Shown: in pieces, positions 1 to 8,108 of the stretch
Layout: each line of letters starts with the position of its first letter
Numbering within the stretch: the stretch's first letter is position 1
NCBI GenBank assembly: GCA_026712885.1
Contig: JAPOPO010000185.1
Span: forward strand, 1-8,108
Source: Rhodospirillales bacterium
GTDB lineage: Bacteria; Pseudomonadota; Alphaproteobacteria; UBA828
DNA length: 8,108 nt
Direction of reading: 5' to 3'
Position numbers and translations under genes: made by a program
The notes under the pieces: model-generated
The model's input: the letters and a program-made list of their open reading frames with translations, nothing else
What the model was told of the DNA's origin: nothing
Databases searched by the model: none

Positions 1-210
1 AGCACCAGCAAGGCGCGCGAGCTGCTGCGCCGCGAGGAGGTCGAGGAGCGCTTCGGTGTCTCGCGAAGCTGGATCTACAACCAGATGCGCGCCGGGCGCT
101 TCCCGGAGCCGGTGAAGATCAGCGAGCGCGCCGTGAGATGGCGGGTGATTGACCTCGACAAGTGGGCCGAGGACAGGCCTGTCGCGCACGGTGAGATCGG
201 CCATCCCTAA
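1..210 (+). CDS. AlpA-family helix-turn-helix regulator/excisionase, 5' end outside window
   Basis: Frame 1 is open from the window edge to TAA at 208-210, giving the last 69 residues; the start lies upstream. The protein reads as a winged-helix DNA-binding domain of the AlpA type: a recognition segment GVSRSWIYNQM at about visible residues 19-29, then GRFPEPVKIS and a wing/second helix AVRWRVIDLDKWAED. The order 'SRS-IY---..GRFP-PVK...-RW---D---W' is the AlpA signature. Family members are short DNA-binding proteins, named after the AlpA activator of a cryptic-prophage integrase in E. coli, and act as regulators or excisionases of prophages and integrative elements. Little of the protein can be missing, since the family is usually about 60-90 residues. 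No integrase is visible here; it could lie to the left. Role in this genome is inferred from family only. Confidence 0.82.
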   Translation, partial: STSKARELLRREEVEERFGVSRSWIYNQMRAGRFPEPVKISERAVRWRVIDLDKWAEDRPVAHGEIGHP

Positions 211-222
211 TCCGTCACCGTG
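187..222. repeat. 8-bp perfect inverted repeat spanning the alpA-like stop codon
   Basis: CACGGTGA at 187-194 and TCACCGTG at 215-222 are perfect reverse complements separated by 20 bases, and the loop contains the TAA stop at 208-210. There is no T-run after the right arm, so a standard intrinsic terminator is unlikely. It could be a rho-dependent pause site, a binding site, or chance. Confidence 0.35.
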
Positions 223-509
223 AATCGGGGCCCGTTGTCAGAATCCCGGCCAGCGACGCTTGCTTGTGCCGGCTGCCCGGAATCGGTACGGGAACAGCCC
301 GCAAGGTCCGTCAAGTTCCGATCGGTCGTGTTGGGCAGCATGTGGGGCTGATCGCCGGGAAGACGAGAAAAGGACGCCCGCGCAGCGGGTTATCCGAGGC
401 GACGGGTCCCACTCCCTCACGTCAGCTATCGTGGGTGCCTGCTCCCAGTTCGGGCATGGATATGGGGATGGATGGGACAGGAAGGAAATAAAGAAAGAAA
501 AGCAATGTC
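211..509. other. Gene-free stretch with an AT-rich patch
   Basis: No convincing gene on either strand: the short open frames here have low-complexity, arginine/serine-rich translations typical of out-of-frame GC-rich DNA and lack good ribosome binding sites. A small hairpin (CCCGC at 377-381, GCGGG at 385-389) is followed on the minus strand by a short T-run and could be a weak minus-strand terminator. At 478-502 there is a purine-rich tract broken by a single T; 481-540 has only 23 G/C in 60 bases, far below the surrounding coding DNA. No tRNA or clear insertion-sequence end was recognised. Confidence 0.5.
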
Positions 510-667
510 TTAAGCCATTTTGTGGCTGACTACGGCTAGTCTCTCCGCGTCACCATGGGCGGCTTCTCGCGCTGGTTCGTTGGGCGAGTCATTTGTAGTA
601 CCATGCCGCCGCCGGCACCGGTCTCGACGGCGTTGCGGCCGCTGAATTCCGCGCGCATCTGAGTCAT
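510..667 (-). pseudogene. Degraded 5' remnant of a short-chain dehydrogenase/reductase (SDR) gene
   Basis: An ATG at 665-667 follows the metH stop by 20 bases and has a purine-rich ribosome binding site (GGAGGG, 672-677). The frame opens as MTQMRAEFSGRNAVETGAGGGM, which matches the start of SDR proteins: a short lead, 'FSGR', a first beta strand, then the TGxxxGxG NAD(P)-binding motif. It then loses the family pattern and stops at 536-538 after 43 codons, where intact SDRs run to about 250. In another minus-strand frame, 513-581 encodes NEPAREAAHGDAERLAVVSHKMA, which resembles the next SDR helix and second beta strand ('ARELA..GAERLAVV'), then TAA at 510-512. So a small insertion causing a frameshift, followed by loss of the rest, would explain it. 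What I see is the motif and the stops; the SDR assignment is by pattern, and the second-frame match is the weaker part. The intact ancestor would have been co-transcribed after metH. Alternatively it is a chance small ORF. Confidence 0.5.
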
Positions 668-687
668 CGATCCCTCCGGGACTACGG

Positions 688-4449
<3,762 letters not shown>

Positions 4450-4474
4450 GCCCTGTCTCCGTGGCCCGCCGCAC

Positions 4475-4506
4475 GAAAATACCCGCCGCGGCTGAAGCCG
4501 GGCGGG
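4475..4506 (-). terminator. Intrinsic terminator in the metH leader (riboswitch expression platform)
   Basis: On the minus strand CCCGCCCGGC (4506-4497) pairs with GCCG-c-GGCGGG (4492-4482) around a TTCA loop: ten base pairs, very GC-rich, with one bulged C. TATTTT follows (4481-4476). It lies immediately after the SAM-II aptamer and 26 bases before the metH start, so it can only stop metH transcription early. The six bases GCGGGC of the aptamer (4540-4535) are the exact complement of GCCCGC (4507-4502), which includes the 5' side of this stem. That offers an antiterminator when SAM is absent. Confidence 0.8.
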
Positions 4507-4564
4507 CCCAACGCTTTAGCCGCATTTGTAGAGCGCCCGCAAGCTGTCGCTCAAATCGGCGCTA
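4507..4564 (-). promoter_or_regulatory. SAM-II (metA-type) riboswitch aptamer controlling metH
   Basis: Read on the minus strand, the layout matches the SAM-II consensus. P1 is AGCGCC (4563-4558) with GGCGCT (4537-4532). The L1 loop opens with the conserved GATTT (4557-4553) and ends with TTGCG just before the P1 3' strand. The linker CTACAAATG follows, then the conserved GCTAAA (near 4520-4515). A pseudoknot can form: the GC in the loop's TTGC with the GC of GCTAAA, and CGAC in the loop with GTTG (4512-4509). In the known metX aptamer the same blocks occur in the same order: P1, GATTT, TTGC, P1', TGATAAATG, GCTAAA. SAM-II binds S-adenosylmethionine and represses methionine genes when SAM is plentiful. 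Here it precedes metH, the expected kind of target. The Shine-Dalgarno lies about 50 bases downstream, outside the aptamer, so control is more likely by the following terminator than by masking the ribosome site. Identified by eye; a covariance search would settle it. Confidence 0.88.
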
Positions 4565-4572
4565 TGGCACGC

Positions 4573-4601
4573 TCTTTAGAGACGACGGGTCGGCCCGTCA
4601 A
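4573..4601 (-). promoter_or_regulatory. Predicted sigma70-type promoter of metH
   Basis: On the minus strand TTGACG (4601-4596, five of six to the -35 consensus), a 17-base spacer, then TAAAGA (4578-4573, three of six to the -10 consensus). The predicted start is at about 4565-4566, one or two bases before the riboswitch P1 stem. The -10 is weak, but the placement, right after the upstream gene's terminator and at the first base of the aptamer, supports it. It implies a leader of about 117 bases. Confidence 0.55.
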
Positions 4602-4676
4602 GAGTCGGGATGAGACCGCATCGATGGGATGGGGCGGATCCGGCAGGATCGTCGCCACGGCGGGCGGCGCCAGAGG

Positions 4677-4700
4677 AAAAACGGCCTGATGTTCCGCCGT
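4677..4700 (-). terminator. Likely intrinsic terminator after the Lrp/AsnC-family gene
   Basis: Minus strand ACGGC (4700-4696) pairs with GCCGT (4685-4681) around a ten-base loop, and a run of five T (4681-4677) follows. It lies about 60 bases after the stop of the regulator gene and before the metH promoter, so it would separate the two transcripts. The stem is only five base pairs, hence moderate confidence. Confidence 0.55.
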
Positions 4701-4760
4701 GACGAGATCAATCTCAATATCGGCGGTCCAAGTCTGCAGGCTTGCGCAGGCATCTTGCGC

Positions 4761-5222
4761 TCAGAGAGGCAACACGGTCGTCGACTTGATCTCCTCCATG
4801 GAAAGCAGCGCGGTAATGTTGAAGATCTTCACCTGCGAAATGAGCGCCTGGTAGAAATCGTCATAGGCTCTGGCGTTCGGTACGCGGACTTTTAGAATGT
4901 AGTCGATATCGCCCGCTAGGCGGTGGGCCTCCATCACCTCCGGGCGTCCCTTCAGCGTCTCCAGGAAGCGGTCCTGCCAATCCTTCTGATGCTCGGAGGT
5001 TCGAATGAGCACGAAGAAGCACGCCTGCAGTCCCAGCTTGTCGGGGTCGAGAAGAACCGTGTTCTGCCGGATGATCCCCGCAGCCCGGAGCTTGCGAATG
5101 CGATGCCACACGGGCGTGCGCGAGGCGCCGGCTCTCTCTGCGATGTCGTCCAGCGAGCGCGAGGCGTCCTCCTGCATCGCCGCAAGGATTTTCCGATCGA
5201 CGCCGTCGAGCTGGACAGCCAT
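4761..5222 (-). CDS. Lrp/AsnC-family transcriptional regulator
   Basis: A 153-residue DNA-binding regulator of the Lrp/AsnC ('feast/famine') family, usual size about 150-160. The N-terminal helix-turn-helix covers about 6-52: LDGVDRKIL, then LDDIAERAGASRTPVWHRIRKLRAAGII with recognition helix about 35-47. A hinge follows at about 53-66. The C-terminal RAM ligand-binding/oligomerisation domain covers about 67-145 and contains the hallmark GDIDY at 104-108. Family members form dimers to octamers that wrap DNA and often respond to amino acids. The start chosen is ATG at 5220-5222, because GGAGG (5228-5232) sits five bases before it; an upstream in-frame GTG at 5235-5237 would add five residues but has no ribosome site. 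The gene diverges from cysG and precedes metH on the same strand. Hence it probably controls the cys operon, itself, or both, perhaps sensing methionine, cysteine or another sulfur-linked amino acid; that ligand is a guess. The family is clear, the target is inference. Confidence 0.95.
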   Translation of the reverse strand: MAVQLDGVDRKILAAMQEDASRSLDDIAERAGASRTPVWHRIRKLRAAGIIRQNTVLLDPDKLGLQACFFVLIRTSEHQKDWQDRFLETLKGRPEVMEAHRLAGDIDYILKVRVPNARAYDDFYQALISQVKIFNITALLSMEEIKSTTVLPL

Positions 5223-5227
5223 CTCAA

Positions 5228-5234
5228 CCTCCGC
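5228..5234 (-). promoter_or_regulatory. Ribosome binding site deciding the regulator's start
   Basis: GCGGAGG on the minus strand, with GGAGG ending five bases before the ATG at 5222. It overlaps the codons that would be translated from the upstream GTG, so it favours the shorter protein. Confidence 0.75.
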
Positions 5235-5267
5235 CACAGACAGAAAGTAAATTCTGTATTGCGTGCG

Positions 5268-5296
5268 ATTCTATAGAAATTGTCCTTATTTGTCGA
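5268..5296 (-). promoter_or_regulatory. Predicted promoter of the Lrp/AsnC-family gene
   Basis: Minus strand TCGACA (5296-5291) and TAGAAT (5273-5268), both five of six to consensus, separated by 17 bases. The predicted start is near 5261, giving a leader of about 39 bases. The -10 lies inside the TTCTATAGAA palindrome, which would suit self-regulation. Confidence 0.5.
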
Positions 5297-5319
5297 GCAA
5301 TCTATCGCAATATTAGAAT
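5290..5319 (+). promoter_or_regulatory. Predicted promoter of the cysG operon
   Basis: TTGTCG (5290-5295) and TAGAAT (5314-5319) with an 18-base spacer; the -10 matches at five of six positions, the -35 at four. The predicted start is near 5326, with a leader of about 43 bases. Its -35 overlaps the -35 of the divergent regulator promoter base for base, so the two polymerases would compete. Confidence 0.5.
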
Positions 5320-5357
5320 TTATGTACTATTCGCCTGCGCCAAGCGTAGTCGACAGC

Positions 5358-5363
5358 AGGTGG
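5358..5363 (+). promoter_or_regulatory. Ribosome binding site deciding the cysG start
   Basis: AGGTGG lies five bases before the GTG at 5369. The alternative GTG at 5360 falls inside this site and so is unlikely to be the start. Confidence 0.65.
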
Positions 5364-5368
5364 TCGCC

Positions 5369-6772
5369 GTGCAGCATTTCCCCATCTTCCTCCGTCTCTC
5401 GGGCCGGCGTGTCGTCGTTTCCGGCGCGGGGCGGGCTGCAACGGCCAAGCTGCGCCTGCTCCTGAAGACCGACGCGCGGATCGTCGTATTCGGCCCCGGC
5501 CCGGACCCGGACATCCTGTCGTGGCACCGCGACGGTGCATTGCGCCACGACGCGCGCCGCATAGAGGGCACCGACCTTGAGGGTGCGGCGCTGCTCTATT
5601 GCGCGAGCGACGATCCCGAGGAGGATGCGCGTGCCGCTGCACTGGCCCGGCGGTGCAGAATTCCTGTCAACATCGTCGACAATCTCGAAGACAGCGACTT
5701 CATCACGCCGGCCATCGTGGACCGCGACCCGCTCTTCGTGGCCATCGGAACCGAAGGGACGGCGCCGGCGCTGGCGCGGCATCTCAAGGCGGCAATAGAG
5801 GCCCAGCTGCCGGGCTCACTCGGGGCGTTGGCCCGGATCGGACAGGCATTTCGTCCGCAGGCCGAGCGCCTTCCTCCGGGCCGGATGCGGCACGCCTTCT
5901 GGTCTGAGTATTTCTCCCGGCGGGGGCCCTGCGCCTTTGCGCGAAACGGCGAGAAGGGCGCGCGCGATTGCCTGAGCGCCCTTCTCGACGAGACTGCCGA
6001 GGGCGGTCGCCTCGCCGGCCGGGTCTCCCTCGTCGGTGCCGGGCCGGGGGACCCGGAGCTACTGACACTCAAGGCCCGTAACCGTCTGCACGAGGCGGAC
6101 ATCGTGGTGCATGACCGGCTCGTTTCCCCGCAAGTCCTCGAGCTCGCGCGGCGCGAGGCAGAGCGGATCTGCGCGGGCAAGAAGGGCTTCGGCCCTGCAT
6201 GGCGGCAGGAATCCATCAACGCGCTGATGGTTCGCGAGGCCCGCACGGGCCGCCACGTGGTCCGCCTCAAGTCCGGCGATCCGGCGGTGTTCGGCAGGCT
6301 GGACGAGGAGGTCGAGGCGCTGGAGGCTGAAGGCATCCCCTGGGAGGTTGTTCCCGGAATCACGGCCGCCGCCGGTGCCGCCGCAGACATGGGGGTCTCG
6401 CTGACGCGCCGCGGGCGGAACTCGGAGCTTCGGATCCTCACCGGCAACGATGTCGACGGCTTCGCCGAGCAGGATTGGGCCACCCTGGCCCGGCCCGGAC
6501 CGGTCGCCGCGATCTACATGGGCAAGCGGGCGGCCGCCTTCCTGCGGGGACGCCTGCTGATGCGCGGGGCAGCGCCGTCGACGCCGGTCACCATCGTCGA
6601 GAACGCCTCCCGCCCGGACAAGCGGGTCGTTGCAACGACGCTGCTCCGGCTGCCCGAAGCGCTGGACGAAGCGCACTTTCCGGGACCGGTGGTGCTGATG
6701 CTCGGCATCCTGCCGCGCGACGCCATGCGGAAGGCAGAACTGGGCGTCGAGGTTGGACAGGAGGCCGTCTGA
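5369..6772 (+). CDS. cysG: Siroheme synthase (trifunctional: uroporphyrinogen-III methyltransferase, precorrin-2 dehydrogenase, ferrochelatase)
   Basis: Makes siroheme, the cofactor of sulfite reductase, from uroporphyrinogen III: two SAM-dependent methylations, NAD-dependent oxidation, then iron insertion. The protein has 467 residues (E. coli CysG is 457). Residues 1-150 are the dehydrogenase/chelatase module: MQHFPIF aligns with the family's MDHLPIF start, and GAGRAATAK at 19-27 is the dinucleotide-binding loop. Asp104 in NIVDN matches the catalytic Asp104 of E. coli. A linker with the dimerisation region covers about 150-215. Residues 217-452 are the methyltransferase: VGAGPGD at 222-228, VVHDRLVS near 246-253, RLKSGDPAVFGR at 299-310, and PGITAAAGAAADMGVSLTRRGR near 329-350. 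At the position of E. coli Ser128, a reported phosphorylation site, this protein has Thr128 (GTEGTAP). The start is GTG at 5369, supported by AGGTGG and by the alignment. It is the first gene of an operon with DUF2849 and cysI, and its stop overlaps the next start. Confidence 0.96.
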   Translation: MQHFPIFLRLSGRRVVVSGAGRAATAKLRLLLKTDARIVVFGPGPDPDILSWHRDGALRHDARRIEGTDLEGAALLYCASDDPEEDARAAALARRCRIPVNIVDNLEDSDFITPAIVDRDPLFVAIGTEGTAPALARHLKAAIEAQLPGSLGALARIGQAFRPQAERLPPGRMRHAFWSEYFSRRGPCAFARNGEKGARDCLSALLDETAEGGRLAGRVSLVGAGPGDPELLTLKARNRLHEADIVVHDRLVSPQVLELARREAERICAGKKGFGPAWRQESINALMVREARTGRHVVRLKSGDPAVFGRLDEEVEALEAEGIPWEVVPGITAAAGAAADMGVSLTRRGRNSELRILTGNDVDGFAEQDWATLARPGPVAAIYMGKRAAAFLRGRLLMRGAAPSTPVTIVENASRPDKRVVATTLLRLPEALDEAHFPGPVVLMLGILPRDAMRKAELGVEVGQEAV

Positions 6773-7074
6773 TGGCCCGCGCCTTCAGGCCCTGCGTTCT
6801 GACCGCGAACGACCTCTTCGATGGCGATGTGGTCTACCTCGATCCGGATGGCGCCTGGACGCGGCGCCTGAGTGCCGCGCACCTGTTCGAGGACGAGGCG
6901 GCGGCGAACCGCTGTCTCGCGGAAGCCGAAACGCAGGAGGACGCCGTCATCGGCCCCTATCTGGCGGTCGCCGCGCCGGGAGGACGTCAGGGGCCCGAGC
7001 CGGTCCACTTCCGGGAGGCGTTCCGTGCCACCGGGCCCTCCAACTACCACCACGGCAAGCAGGCGGGGGGCTGA
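6772..7074 (+). CDS. DUF2849 domain protein, small gene of the sulfite reduction operon
   Basis: A 100-residue soluble protein with no signal peptide or membrane segment. The start LTANDLFDGDVVYLDPDGAW (about 10-29), the acidic middle with VIGPYL (about 58-63) and the tail VHFREAFRATGPSNYHHGKQ are the pattern I recall for DUF2849, found mainly in alphaproteobacteria between cysG and cysI. It has no cysteine cluster, so it is unlikely to carry an iron-sulfur centre; Cys8 is its only cysteine. Its ATG shares the A of the cysG TGA stop, with a GGAGG site just upstream, so translation is probably coupled. It ends three bases before the cysI GTG. Biochemical function is unknown. Its fixed place suggests a helper for sulfite reductase assembly, siroheme delivery or electron supply, but nothing in the sequence decides among these. 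Confidence 0.88.
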   Translation: MARAFRPCVLTANDLFDGDVVYLDPDGAWTRRLSAAHLFEDEAAANRCLAEAETQEDAVIGPYLAVAAPGGRQGPEPVHFREAFRATGPSNYHHGKQAGG

Positions 7075-7077
7075 AGC

Positions 7078-8108
7078 GTGTACCGATACGACACTTTCGA
7101 CCGGGAATTCGTGCGCGATCGGGTCGCGCAGTTCCGCAAGCAGGTGGAGCGGCGCATCGACGGTTCCCTGACCGAGGAGGAGTTCAAGCCGCTGCGGCTG
7201 ATGAATGGACTCTACCTGCAGCTGCACGCCTACATGCTCCGTGTGGCCATCCCATATGGAACGCTCGACAGCCGCCAGATGCGGCAGCTGGCCCGTATCG
7301 CGGAGCGCTGGGACAGGGGTTACGGCCACTTCACCACACGGCAGAACGTCCAGTTCAACTGGCCGAAGCTGAAGGACGTGCCGGACATCCTCGACGCTCT
7401 CGCCGACGTGGAGATGCACGCGATCCAGACATCCGGGAATTGCGTCCGCAACGTCACTGCCGACCATTTCGCAGGCGCGGCCGCCGACGAGGTCGCTGAT
7501 CCCCGCCCGACCGCCGAGCTGCTCCGGCAGTGGTCGACGGATCACCCGGAATTCGCGTTCCTGCCGCGAAAGTTCAAGATCGCGGTAAGCGGCTCTCCGG
7601 TCGACCGCGCCGTGACCCGCGCGCACGACATCGGCATCCGCATGATCCGCAATGCGGCCGGAGAGATCGGGTACGAGATATGCGTCGGCGGCGGGCTCGG
7701 GCGCACGCCGGTGATCGGATCGGTCATCCGTGACTTCCTGCCGCAAGCCGACCTGCTTCCCTACGTCGAGTCCATCCTGCAGGTCTACAACGCCATCGGG
7801 CGCCGCGATAACAAGTTCAAGGCGCGCATCAAGATCACGGTGCGGGAGCTCGGAATCGAGGCTTTCCGGGACCATGTCGAGGAACGCTTCCGGATTCAGC
7901 GGAGGGCATTCGGGGGCGCGGACCAGGCGCTCCTCCAGGACATCCGCGCGATGTTCGCGTCGCCGGCATACGTTGAGGCGCCGACCGGAGCCTTCGATGC
8001 GGCGCTCGCACGCGATCCGGTGTTCCGGTCATTCGTCGATACCAACCTGCACCCGCACCGGAATCTCGAATACGCAATCGTCACCATCTCGCTCAAGGCC
8101 CACGGCGC
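7078..8108 (+). CDS. cysI: Sulfite reductase (hemoprotein beta subunit, nitrite/sulfite reductase family), 3' end outside window
   Basis: Siroheme and [4Fe-4S] enzyme that reduces sulfite to sulfide with six electrons during assimilatory sulfate reduction. The first 343 codons are present with no stop. The start is GTG at 7078, three bases after the previous stop; the purine-rich GGCGGGGGG before it is a weak ribosome site, so translation may rely on coupling. The first ferredoxin-like half-domain (about 37-110) contains PLRLMNGLYLQLHAYMLRVAIPYG and HFTTRQNVQFNW, whose Arg88 matches the substrate-binding Arg83 of E. coli CysI. SGNCVRNVTADHF follows, with Arg124 at the E. coli Arg153 position. 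LPRKFKIAVSG carries Lys165 and Lys167 (E. coli Lys215 and Lys217). VGGGLGRTPVIG and VYNAIGRRDNKFKARIKI (about 267-284) are typical of this alphaproteobacterial branch. The cysteines that hold the iron-sulfur cluster would lie past the edge. Substrate preference, sulfite rather than nitrite, is inferred from the cysG neighbourhood. Confidence 0.94.
   Translation, partial: MYRYDTFDREFVRDRVAQFRKQVERRIDGSLTEEEFKPLRLMNGLYLQLHAYMLRVAIPYGTLDSRQMRQLARIAERWDRGYGHFTTRQNVQFNWPKLKDVPDILDALADVEMHAIQTSGNCVRNVTADHFAGAAADEVADPRPTAELLRQWSTDHPEFAFLPRKFKIAVSGSPVDRAVTRAHDIGIRMIRNAAGEIGYEICVGGGLGRTPVIGSVIRDFLPQADLLPYVESILQVYNAIGRRDNKFKARIKITVRELGIEAFRDHVEERFRIQRRAFGGADQALLQDIRAMFASPAYVEAPTGAFDAALARDPVFRSFVDTNLHPHRNLEYAIVTISLKAHG

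Larger units (their letters stand above)
5248..5322. repeat. Inverted repeat with 15-bp arms between the regulator and cysG: candidate operator
   Basis: The left arm TAAATTCT-g-TATTGCG (5248-5263) and right arm CGCAATA-tt-AGAATTTA (5306-5322) are reverse complements at 15 positions, differing only in the one or two bases between the two blocks. The arms are 42 bases apart, about 58 bases centre to centre. Between them is a perfect palindrome TTCTATAGAA (5269-5278). The region is AT-rich against GC-rich coding DNA. Long-range symmetry around divergent promoters fits binding of an Lrp/AsnC oligomer that wraps or loops DNA. Binding at the right arm would cover the predicted cysG -10 element. The repeat is seen directly; the binding protein is inferred. 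Confidence 0.7.

Noticed and set aside
363..389. Hairpin with short T-run on the minus strand, possible metH transcript terminator
   Set aside because: The stem is only five base pairs with a three-base loop, the T-run is interrupted, and it lies 300 bases past metH; too weak for a feature entry of its own.
395..440. Possible tRNA-like or attachment-site fold
   Set aside because: Short complementary pieces (CCCAC/GTGGG, AGGC/GCCT) do not form a cloverleaf and there is no T-loop sequence.
260..529. Small plus-strand ORF after the alpA-like gene
   Set aside because: The translation is low-information, no ribosome site precedes it, and an overlapping ORF in another frame looks equally (un)likely.
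4450..4760. Cobalamin riboswitch before metH
   Set aside because: The leader is too short (about 117 bases) for this large aptamer, and the conserved B12-box pattern was not seen; the SAM-II aptamer accounts for the space.
5223..5237. Longer start (GTG at 5237) for the Lrp/AsnC-family gene
   Set aside because: The best ribosome site, GGAGG at 5228-5232, lies inside those extra codons and is ideally spaced from the ATG at 5222.
5360..5368. GTG at 5360 as the cysG start
   Set aside because: It falls within the likely ribosome site; the GTG at 5369 aligns with the family's N-terminus.
6514..7875. Minus-strand open frame (453 codons) across cysG, DUF2849 and cysI
   Set aside because: It crosses three well-supported genes on the opposite strand and matches no family pattern; it is a shadow of codon bias.

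Overview
The window is chromosomal DNA from a GC-rich bacterium, most probably an alphaproteobacterium. The clues are the gene order cysG, then a DUF2849 gene, then cysI; a SAM-II riboswitch, a class concentrated in that group; and the style of the CysG and CysI proteins. Genus cannot be told from the sequence alone.

Left edge (1-690): the last 69 codons of an AlpA-type excisionase/regulator, usually a prophage or integrative-element gene. A gene-poor stretch with an unusually AT-rich patch follows. On the minus strand, just after metH, there is a degraded start of a short-chain dehydrogenase (SDR). This looks like the frayed edge of an inserted element or an old deletion.

Middle (688-5322): a full-length cobalamin-dependent methionine synthase gene, metH (minus strand). 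Its leader carries, in transcription order, a sigma70-like promoter, a SAM-II riboswitch starting almost at the predicted +1, a strong intrinsic terminator, and a Shine-Dalgarno with a GTG start. Upstream on the same strand lies an Lrp/AsnC-family regulator with its own likely terminator.

Right (5323-8108): diverging from the lrp-type gene is an assimilatory sulfate reduction operon: cysG (siroheme synthase), a small DUF2849 gene overlapping its stop codon, and cysI (sulfite reductase hemoprotein), cut by the window end. The 130-bp divergent region holds overlapping promoters bracketed by a 15-bp-arm inverted repeat, a good candidate operator for the Lrp-type protein.

Together the locus is about sulfur: CysG makes the siroheme that CysI needs to reduce sulfite to sulfide, MetH makes methionine from homocysteine, SAM feeds back on metH through the riboswitch, and the Lrp-type regulator sits between the two branches. 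I see no wholly new system. The most interesting parts are the terminator-coupled SAM-II leader of metH, the symmetric operator between lrp and cysG, and the decayed SDR gene beside the AlpA gene.
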